A stretch of 64,000 nucleotides of DNA, taken from Saprospiraceae bacterium (GTDB taxonomy: Bacteria; Bacteroidota; Bacteroidia; Chitinophagales; Saprospiraceae). The stretch spans positions 62,001 through 126,000 of the forward strand of contig JANQQI010000070.1 in NCBI GenBank assembly GCA_028285085.1, written 5' to 3'. This document shows positions 57,872 to 64,000 of the stretch, piece by piece. Every line of letters starts with the position of its first letter. Within the stretch, counting starts at the first letter, position 1. The notes under the pieces are model-generated. The model made no database searches and had not been told where the DNA came from. It worked only from the letters and a program-made list of their open reading frames with translations. The position numbers and the translations under genes are program-made.

Positions 57872-59659
57872 TCACGCAAAATAAGAAAATTGCCGGAGTT
57901 TTTGCAGATCGAAATTTCCTAAGTCAACAAGCTGTTGTAAGCGCTCTTCGGTGACGGCCTTGCGCAAGAGATTCGCCAGTTGCAGCGCCTTTTCGGTTTC
58001 ATCGGCCCCACTCAAGATTAACATCCGCCGCAAAGCACGACGCTGACTCGACACGGTGGTCGAGTACCAAGCCACAAATGCTTCTGTGCGTAAGCTATCC
58101 AGCAGGCCCGCCGGCTTGAGCATTTCAATAGCTAAACCAATAGATACCGCTTGTCCGCTGGTGAGTAATCGTCCTAGATTTTGGCGTACTTCCGCTGGCT
58201 CATTTAGTAAATAGCTATTACGGTGTAAAAAGCGATAAAGTAATTGCTGACTTAGCAATTGTACTCCATCTGGCAACTCAGCGGCCAAAGGAATGGCTCC
58301 ACTTCCCAGCAAAACATGGGTCGTTTGCGTATCGATCTGATCTTGCCAGGTAATACCCTCCTGTTGTAGTTTAGTTTTCAAGGCCAAGGGATCAAACTGG
58401 TGTCGTCCTAATCCAGCTAAATAATCACCTTTAGTCAAAAGCGTAGAGGTATCCAGCAGCGCGGCCCGGCACTTCCGGCGCAGCGCGCGCTGTGGAAATT
58501 TTAGCCCTTGCCATAAAGTAGCTCTAGCCGGCTGCTCAAGATCATGCTTCCAGAAATGATACAGCGCGCCACGTACTTCCGGGGCCATTTCTAGCGCTCG
58601 TGCCTGCTCCATAAAGCGCAATAACTGGCGACAATCTACCTGACTCCCCAATCCCTCTAACTGCTGCAATCGATCCATCTGCCAAATGATGGTCGGGAAC
58701 TCGGTGAAACGATGCCCACGCAGCTCCAATTTCATTAAGTGTGGCGCACTACTCAAAGCGGGAAGTACTCCCAATGGATTCCCACTCAGATTGAGGAGGC
58801 GTAAACGAGGAATAACGGCCAAACCTGGCGGTAGATCAATCATCCGGTTTTTCGACACATCCAATTCTCTCAGAGTTGTACAGTTCGACCAATCTCCCAC
58901 AACTTTCTCAATCAGATTATTCGCTAATTGCAAAGACCTCAGCGAAGGTATCGCTGGCAAAGTGGACAAACGGTTTTTCGATACGTCTAAGGTGCGTAGT
59001 GCTGGGAGTGATTGAAAATTTGAGGGCAAGTCACTAATTCGATTATTGCCCAAAAGAAGCTGTTCCAAATTTAGTAGATTACCCTCCCTCGGAATACATG
59101 TTTCAAGTTTATTCTGACTTAAATCTAAGACCTGTAATTGGGGCAAAGGGCCTGAAACGGGCCAGTCTCGAAACCGGTTTTTTGCCAGTTGCAAATGCTC
59201 AAGCGGGAGCATTGACCAATCCGGCAAGGCAGAACGTAAATGATTAGCCCGCAAGGATAAACGCCGTAGTTTCGGACATTCAGCAATAGACTCAGGATAT
59301 TGCTTCAGCTGCATCTCATCCAAATGCAAGACCTCCAAATTTGGCCAGGCAGGCATTTTTTGCCAGAATCTAGCTATGGGATTCCCACTTAGATGTAACT
59401 GGCGAAGACTTGGTAAATGGCTAAGTATCTCGGGCCAGGCAATTATCTGATTTTGAGAAATATCAAGATGTTCCAAAGCTGGAAAATCACGCAAAAATGA
59501 GGGTAACTCCGTCAATTGATTCGCGGAAAGCACTAGTACCCGCAAATTTCGAAAATGCTGGATAGCCACCGGCACCTCTCGCAAGCCCCGATTATGGATG
59601 TACAAAGCAGTGATCTGCTCGGGTTGTCGAAGTGCTGTTTCCAGATTATAGGCTTTCAT
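57872..59659 (-). CDS. Leucine-rich repeat protein with BRCT-like stretch
   Basis: A 595-residue protein from ATG 59659 (MKAYNLETALRQPEQ), a natural LRR N-terminus; a frame from 59722 would overlap the upstream gene. About 15 LRR units of the LxxLxLxxNxLxxLP type fill residues 20-350. After a helical linker, a segment (YLAGLGRHQFDPLALKTKLQ, then DTQTTHVLLG) has the pattern of a BRCT domain. The tail is helical. LRRs bind proteins and BRCT domains often bind phosphopeptides or DNA, so an adaptor role is possible but unproven. Confidence 0.75.
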   Translation of the reverse strand: MKAYNLETALRQPEQITALYIHNRGLREVPVAIQHFRNLRVLVLSANQLTELPSFLRDFPALEHLDISQNQIIAWPEILSHLPSLRQLHLSGNPIARFWQKMPAWPNLEVLHLDEMQLKQYPESIAECPKLRRLSLRANHLRSALPDWSMLPLEHLQLAKNRFRDWPVSGPLPQLQVLDLSQNKLETCIPREGNLLNLEQLLLGNNRISDLPSNFQSLPALRTLDVSKNRLSTLPAIPSLRSLQLANNLIEKVVGDWSNCTTLRELDVSKNRMIDLPPGLAVIPRLRLLNLSGNPLGVLPALSSAPHLMKLELRGHRFTEFPTIIWQMDRLQQLEGLGSQVDCRQLLRFMEQARALEMAPEVRGALYHFWKHDLEQPARATLWQGLKFPQRALRRKCRAALLDTSTLLTKGDYLAGLGRHQFDPLALKTKLQQEGITWQDQIDTQTTHVLLGSGAIPLAAELPDGVQLLSQQLLYRFLHRNSYLLNEPAEVRQNLGRLLTSGQAVSIGLAIEMLKPAGLLDSLRTEAFVAWYSTTVSSQRRALRRMLILSGADETEKALQLANLLRKAVTEERLQQLVDLGNFDLQKLRQFSYFA

Positions 59660-59697
59660 CGATTCCGCATCAAAATTAGGTTGGATATGGAGTAGCT

Positions 59698-60849
59698 CTA
59701 ACGTGTGGTGCGGCCCTTCCATTGGTAGCGGGACACCAGATTAGCCATAGTACCTACTGACACAATATAGAGAATATGCCACACTTGGGCTGACCAGAAG
59801 TACCGTAGTAAATCCTGACGTTGGAAAAATTGAGCGGTACTTCGCAGAAACCAATAATCAATCGCGGCTTTACACAAGAATAAAGAGAACGTCAGCCCCA
59901 CAGCTAGCCATCCCAACCAAGGCACCAGCAAAATGGATAATAGAATTTGTACACAGAATAAAAAAACCATGCCTAGCATCACCGTCGCTCGCCACTCGGG
60001 ATAATCCCGAGATTTGGAGGCCCAGCGGAGGCGCTGTCGATAGAAAGCCGTCCAATTGGGCTGGGCGCAGGTGCGCACCGTCGCGGCGTGACTCTTTAGA
60101 AAACCGATCTGGCCGGGAAATCGAGCCGCTATTTTTTGGAGTAGCATCATGTCGTCGCCGGAGGCACGCTGATCAATCCCCCGAAAGCCATCAACGGCAT
60201 AAAAGGCATCGCGGGCATAGGCGAGATTCGCGCCATTGCACATATGCAAATAGCTCCCGCGAATGCCAGCTGCCGTGATCCCCATCATGCCAGTAAAATC
60301 AAGCGATTGGAAATATTCAAAGGCACTACTTTCCTGGTAAAAATTCACCGGAGCAGCGATAAATTTTACCGATTCGGTCTCATAATATTGTGCTAAGAGC
60401 GAGAGCCAAGATGGCGGCACCAGGCAGTCCGCATCGGTACAAACGATCAGTTCGCCTTTTGCTTTTTGGATGCCTAGTTCGATGGCCTTTTTCTTATAAG
60501 CTTGATGCTCGCCCGGCGGCAAATGCTCCGCCAAGGATAACAGGCTTAGCCGGGCATCAGCGATGGATGTTACTTTAGCCGCAGTATCATCCTCCGAATG
60601 ATCGTCAATAACAATAACCTCAAAAAGATCAGCTGGATAATCCTGTGCTAATACCGATCGGACACAGTCCTCGATCTGTGCAGCTTCGTTACGTGCCGGG
60701 ATTAAAACTGTAATCCGAGTGTGGGGTTGAAAATGGGGTTGAAGGCGGAAGATAGGGGTCGCCAACCAGTCGCGTCGGTAGCGATACATCAGGCCCGCAT
60801 AAACACCGGCCAGTAGGATGCTATAAATCAAGACAATGCTCTCCCCCAC
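59698..60849 (-). CDS. Family 2 glycosyltransferase
   Basis: A 383-residue membrane glycosyltransferase. A membrane helix precedes the GT-A domain with VLIPARNEAAQIEDCVRSVL, VIDDHSEDDT, the DxD-like CTDADC, GDDMMLLQK and the QRLRWASKS motif of processive enzymes. Three C-terminal membrane helices follow. It probably builds a cell-surface polysaccharide or glycolipid. It lies 6 bp after a small membrane protein gene. Confidence 0.85.
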   Translation of the reverse strand: MGESIVLIYSILLAGVYAGLMYRYRRDWLATPIFRLQPHFQPHTRITVLIPARNEAAQIEDCVRSVLAQDYPADLFEVIVIDDHSEDDTAAKVTSIADARLSLLSLAEHLPPGEHQAYKKKAIELGIQKAKGELIVCTDADCLVPPSWLSLLAQYYETESVKFIAAPVNFYQESSAFEYFQSLDFTGMMGITAAGIRGSYLHMCNGANLAYARDAFYAVDGFRGIDQRASGDDMMLLQKIAARFPGQIGFLKSHAATVRTCAQPNWTAFYRQRLRWASKSRDYPEWRATVMLGMVFLFCVQILLSILLVPWLGWLAVGLTFSLFLCKAAIDYWFLRSTAQFFQRQDLLRYFWSAQVWHILYIVSVGTMANLVSRYQWKGRTTR

Positions 60850-60855
60850 CCGATT

Positions 60856-61329
60856 TTATTCAAAATACTGGTCGTACTCGCCTTCGTCCTTGCGGCGTGG
60901 ACGCTCCATGTTCGGAAGGTTCAAGCGTACCGGTGGCTCGTCTTCGATTTCCTCGTAATCAACAAACTCCCCTTGGGTCTGCTGTTCATAATTATCCTTC
61001 AACTCACGCACCTTACGATACAACAATGATTTGGCGAAAAGGAAACCAGCAATAACCGGAAAACCAAAGAAGGTCAATAAAATGGCGCCGATCCCCAACA
61101 AGGGGTTTTTCAAAAGCAAATTGTATAGCCACTTACAGTAGCCCACAACGACTCGATGGTCGATAATCAATGCACCAATTAAGAGTACTGGCGACAGCCA
61201 GGCCAGAATAGTGAAGATTCCTTTGGCCACATAATACAATCCAACGAAAATTAGCACCAGGAATAAAATGCTGGTGATCGAATTAAAAGGATTGACATCT
61301 ATTTTTCTACGATATTGCATGCTAGTCAT
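60856..61329 (-). CDS. Small membrane protein beside the glycosyltransferase
   Basis: A 157-residue protein with three or four hydrophobic segments and an acidic, Arg/Pro-containing tail ending DEGEYDQYFE. No family recognised. It precedes the glycosyltransferase by 6 bp, suggesting a joint envelope role. Confidence 0.6.
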   Translation of the reverse strand: MTSMQYRRKIDVNPFNSITSILFLVLIFVGLYYVAKGIFTILAWLSPVLLIGALIIDHRVVVGYCKWLYNLLLKNPLLGIGAILLTFFGFPVIAGFLFAKSLLYRKVRELKDNYEQQTQGEFVDYEEIEDEPPVRLNLPNMERPRRKDEGEYDQYFE

Positions 61330-61524
61330 TTAAATAAGGTAGGTTGTCATCTCATTTCCAATCACAACCTGAATGAGAAGTTTATTTACCCTTAGAACTC
61401 TTAAATGTACGTAAATGTTGGTAAAACGGCAGGTCTTATCGATGAGTCCTTGGAGAATACTGATGACTCCAAGTAGCCTTTCGATAGATACCACTCAAGT
61501 AGATATCTGGGCAGTATATAATAA

Positions 61525-63282
61525 TTAATTAGAGGTGGTGGTTTGGGCGAATTGCATTTCGTACAATTCTTTGTAATGGCCGTCTTCAATTTGCAAAAGC
61601 TGCTCGTGGTGGCCAAATTCTTCAATCTCACCTTTATCCAGTACCATAATATTATCAGCATGACGAATAGTCGATAAGCGGTGAGCGATAATAATAGAGG
61701 TCCGTTTACTAATCAGTTTTTCGATGGCATATTGGATAACCGCCTCCGTCTCGGTGTCAATGGAAGAAGTGGCTTCGTCGAGGATCAGAATATCGGGATC
61801 AAAAACCAGTGCACGGACAAAAGAGATCAACTGGCGCTGCCCCATGGAGAGTGTCGCACCGCGCTCCATCACTTCGTAATCGTAACCACCAGGTAAGCGC
61901 TCAATAAATTCGTGGGCGCCGATGAGCTTCGCCGCTTCGATCACCGATTCCCGAGTGATGCGCTCATCGCGTAGGGTGATATTTTCTAAGACTGAGCCCG
62001 AAAACAAAAAGACATCCTGCAAGACAATCGCGATGCGGCTACGCAAGCTTTGTAATTCATATTCGCGAATATCCACATCATCAATGCGAATACTTCCCTG
62101 CCGGATTTCGTAAAAACGATTCAGAATATTAATAATCGTCGTTTTCCCCGATCCGGTACTCCCCACAATGGCTAGAGTCTCACCGGGCTGTATTTCAAAA
62201 CTCAAATTTTTCAATACATCGTTCTTGGCTGTATAGGCAAAAGTCACTTGGTCAAAATCAATTTTACCGACCAATTTTTCAACCTTTTTATCCCCTTTAT
62301 TCTCAATTTTATCATCCTTATCTAATAAATCAAAAACGCGCTCAGCTGCCACCAATCCCATTTGTAGCGTGTTAAATTTATCCGCCAACATCCGAATCGG
62401 TCGGAAGAGCATATTCAAGTAAATCGGAAACGCTACTAGTTGTCCTAACGTCACTTCACCTGTCAAAGCGTGGCTCGCGCCCCACCAAACCATCAACCCT
62501 AGAGAGGCTGCAGAAATAATATCGACCACTGGAAAGAAGACGGCATAGTAGAGAATAGAATTGAGGTTAGCTTGGGTATACTCCCGATTGATCGCCTTAA
62601 ATTTTTCCATCTCCCGCTCTTCCGCATTGAAGATTTGTACGATACGCATCCCCGTGATTCGCTCCTGTAAGAAGGCATTCATTTTCGAAATCTGTGTTCG
62701 AACAATTTGATAAGATGCCTTCACTTTTTCTTTAAAAATATAACTCGCGACCATAAGAAATGGCAGTACGGTCAAACAGACCAGAGTAAGTTTCCAACTG
62801 GTGTAGAGCATAATTCCCAAAACCGCAAAGAGGGTCAACACATCGGCGATAATCGTAATCACACCTTGGGAAAAAACGGTATTGATGGTTTCAATATCGT
62901 TGATGGTACGCGTCGTTGAAGTACCAATTGCGGTCCTATCAAAATAGGTTAACCGCAGGCTAGTGATATGCTTGAAAACCCGAACACGCAAATCGCGAAT
63001 CACAGACTGTCCCAAAAGGCTGCTCGTGTAAATGAATACATAGCGCAGAATCACTTCCAATACTAAAGCACCAACGAAGAGCATTGCAATGAAAACCAGT
63101 CCTTGGAGGTCAAAATTAAAAATATAATCATCGACCATGACTTTGACTAAATAAGGGCGCAAAGTTGCTAGTGGTGCTAATATTACCGCTAATACTCCGG
63201 CAATAATGAATACACTACGATAAGGCTTGGCCAACGCCAATACCCGCCCCAAGAGAAAAAAGTCGATCTTATTTTTATTCAT
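61525..63282 (-). CDS. ABC exporter (MsbA-like half transporter)
   Basis: A 585-residue protein with six membrane helices then an ABC domain. Walker A is GSTGSGKTT (about 368-376), the signature LSMGQRQLISF (LSMGQ rather than LSGGQ), and Walker B ILILDEATSSID. It works as a dimer to flip or export lipids or drugs. It is a single gene with a TACCTTTG promoter word 55 bp upstream. Confidence 0.9.
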   Translation of the reverse strand: MNKNKIDFFLLGRVLALAKPYRSVFIIAGVLAVILAPLATLRPYLVKVMVDDYIFNFDLQGLVFIAMLFVGALVLEVILRYVFIYTSSLLGQSVIRDLRVRVFKHITSLRLTYFDRTAIGTSTTRTINDIETINTVFSQGVITIIADVLTLFAVLGIMLYTSWKLTLVCLTVLPFLMVASYIFKEKVKASYQIVRTQISKMNAFLQERITGMRIVQIFNAEEREMEKFKAINREYTQANLNSILYYAVFFPVVDIISAASLGLMVWWGASHALTGEVTLGQLVAFPIYLNMLFRPIRMLADKFNTLQMGLVAAERVFDLLDKDDKIENKGDKKVEKLVGKIDFDQVTFAYTAKNDVLKNLSFEIQPGETLAIVGSTGSGKTTIINILNRFYEIRQGSIRIDDVDIREYELQSLRSRIAIVLQDVFLFSGSVLENITLRDERITRESVIEAAKLIGAHEFIERLPGGYDYEVMERGATLSMGQRQLISFVRALVFDPDILILDEATSSIDTETEAVIQYAIEKLISKRTSIIIAHRLSTIRHADNIMVLDKGEIEEFGHHEQLLQIEDGHYKELYEMQFAQTTTSN

Positions 63283-63336
63283 TGCGCGCTATGAGATACA
63301 CCAATTACTAACAGTTGCTACCGCCGAAGGTTTCGG

Positions 63337-63344
63337 CAAAGGTA
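63337..63344 (-). promoter_or_regulatory. -7 promoter word of the ABC exporter
   Basis: TACCTTTG on the minus strand (TAnnTTTG), 55 bp before the start. Confidence 0.45.
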
Positions 63345-63369
63345 CTGCTTTTCAACGGGTAAAAAGAAA

Positions 63370-63397
63370 ACTCGGTTCCACAGGGTAGGAACCGAGT
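63370..63397 (-). terminator. Intrinsic terminator, probably of the DUF2807-like gene
   Basis: ACTCGGTTCC and GGAACCGAGT form a 10-bp stem with an 8-base loop; TTTTCTTTTT follows on the minus strand. It lies about 180 bp after the DUF2807-like stop, so that transcript has a long 3' end or a small extra gene. Confidence 0.7.
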
Positions 63398-63426
63398 CAA
63401 CAAAAAAGATGATGAAACAAAATTCT

Positions 63427-63534
63427 TTATAACGACTGTGTCAATATGGTTAAGCAATTTCCCTTGCTGTAAGACAACAGTAAAGCTATTAGTAGTAGAT
63501 AGAGTGCGCGCAGCAGGATTTTGGTCGTAGGCAT
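63427..63534 (-). CDS. Possible small hydrophobic peptide
   Basis: A 35-codon frame (MPTTKILLRALYLLLIALLL and a short polar tail) between the DUF2807-like gene and the terminator. One membrane helix is predicted. Its place inside the transcript before the terminator is the only support beyond the frame itself. Confidence 0.25.
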   Translation of the reverse strand: MPTTKILLRALYLLLIALLLSYSKGNCLTILTQSL

Positions 63535-63573
63535 TGATGAAAGAAAAAACATAACTATCGCTTTTAGATTGAA

Positions 63574-64000
63574 TTAAAAGGAATCGAGGCTGACCTCACC
63601 GGAGCAGCGCTGCTTGATGCGTGGCTGGCCGCGGTAGCGGACCTGGATTTCACCATCACCACGGATGTTCAATTGGTCAGACACATTGACTTCGGTCACC
63701 GTATTGCCACTGCTGGCTAATGAGACAGATTGCGTAAATAGGCCAGATGCCATTACATTACCAGAGCCGTTGAGCTTAAGGTCGAGGCTATCAACTTGGC
63801 CGCTCAGCACAACGGTGCTCGGGCCTGCACTGACGATATTCATTTGCTTGGCCTGGAGCAGTAACTGGCTTGTAGATTCGCCATCCAGGCGTAAGTCGAA
63901 CTGATCCACAGTGAGTGTATCTTTAAATGTCAAAGAAGCAACACCACTGTATTCAATGCCAGAAAGTGTGGGGACGGTAATGGTGACCAGGTTTTGGGTG
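63574..64000 (-). CDS. DUF2807-like adhesin-type protein, 5' end outside the window
   Basis: The frame stays open to base 64000, so the start is to the right of the window; a TTG at 63933 is not a real start. The visible 140 residues are short repeated strands (LTFKDTLTVDQFDLRLDGES, then LDLKLNGSGNVMASG) with regular small residues, the parallel beta-helix pattern of the GIN/DUF2807 family of putative surface adhesins. The end is SLDSF. Function is unproven. Confidence 0.75.
   Translation of the reverse strand, partial: TQNLVTITVPTLSGIEYSGVASLTFKDTLTVDQFDLRLDGESTSQLLLQAKQMNIVSAGPSTVVLSGQVDSLDLKLNGSGNVMASGLFTQSVSLASSGNTVTEVNVSDQLNIRGDGEIQVRYRGQPRIKQRCSGEVSLDSF

Overview
The window is a Bacteroidota chromosome, most like Saprospiraceae (Lewinella type), carrying a large integrated mobile segment at its left end. 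The host assignment rests on the gene set: a TlpA/DUF6029/Omp28 cluster, an atpBEFHAG operon without atpDC, RNase Y beside ZapA and PheT, and a propeller-type histidine kinase with a LytTR regulator. It also rests on the Bacteroidota -7 promoter word TAnnTTTG ahead of several host genes, with little Shine-Dalgarno signal.

Layout. 1-6.4 kb is AT-rich cargo. A glycine-rich repeat protein (cut by the left edge) is followed 5 bp later by a secreted MACPF-domain pore-former. Next is a HEPN-motif gene frameshifted at an A6 run, then a tight four-gene operon of a SERAC1-like serine hydrolase and three small unrecognised proteins. 6.6-21.2 kb is a plasmid-like mobilisable module: excisionase-like HTH, VirD4-type coupling protein, membrane proteins, MOBP/Q-type relaxase with a MobC-like partner and an oriT-like site, ArdC-like antirestriction protein, Toprim primase-like protein, winged-helix Rep-like protein, a control region, a KfrA-like protein and a minimal tyrosine recombinase. 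No mating-pore genes are present, so transfer would need a helper. Several genes here have good Shine-Dalgarno sites and sigma70-type promoters and resemble proteobacterial plasmid families, which suggests transfer across phyla. The module ends close to the 3' side of an intact tRNA(CAT) gene at 21.9 kb.

22-64 kb is ordinary chromosome. In order it holds a NatB-like permease, a lipoprotein, the ATP synthase operon, rny, zapA, a ZapB-like coiled coil, pheT, the Omp28/DUF6029/TlpA cluster, an ABC-F ATPase, a Prc-type protease, the membrane pyrophosphatase, a nitroreductase, and a DtxR-family regulator with a metal-binding protein and ATPase (no permease nearby). Then come two small membrane proteins, the LytTR/histidine kinase pair, gyrB, two unknown proteins, an LRR protein with a BRCT-like stretch, a family 2 glycosyltransferase, a membrane protein, an ABC exporter, and a DUF2807-like protein cut by the right edge.

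The most interesting signals lie in the mobile segment. They are a roughly 154-nt stretch (17393-17546) folding into seven nested helices, a complete-looking copy-control region (19.44-20.0 kb) with a candidate antisense RNA, the oriT candidate at 15.8-15.9 kb, a split palindrome at the recombinase start, and the hydrolase and HEPN cargo. All calls come from reading the sequence; no database search was run.
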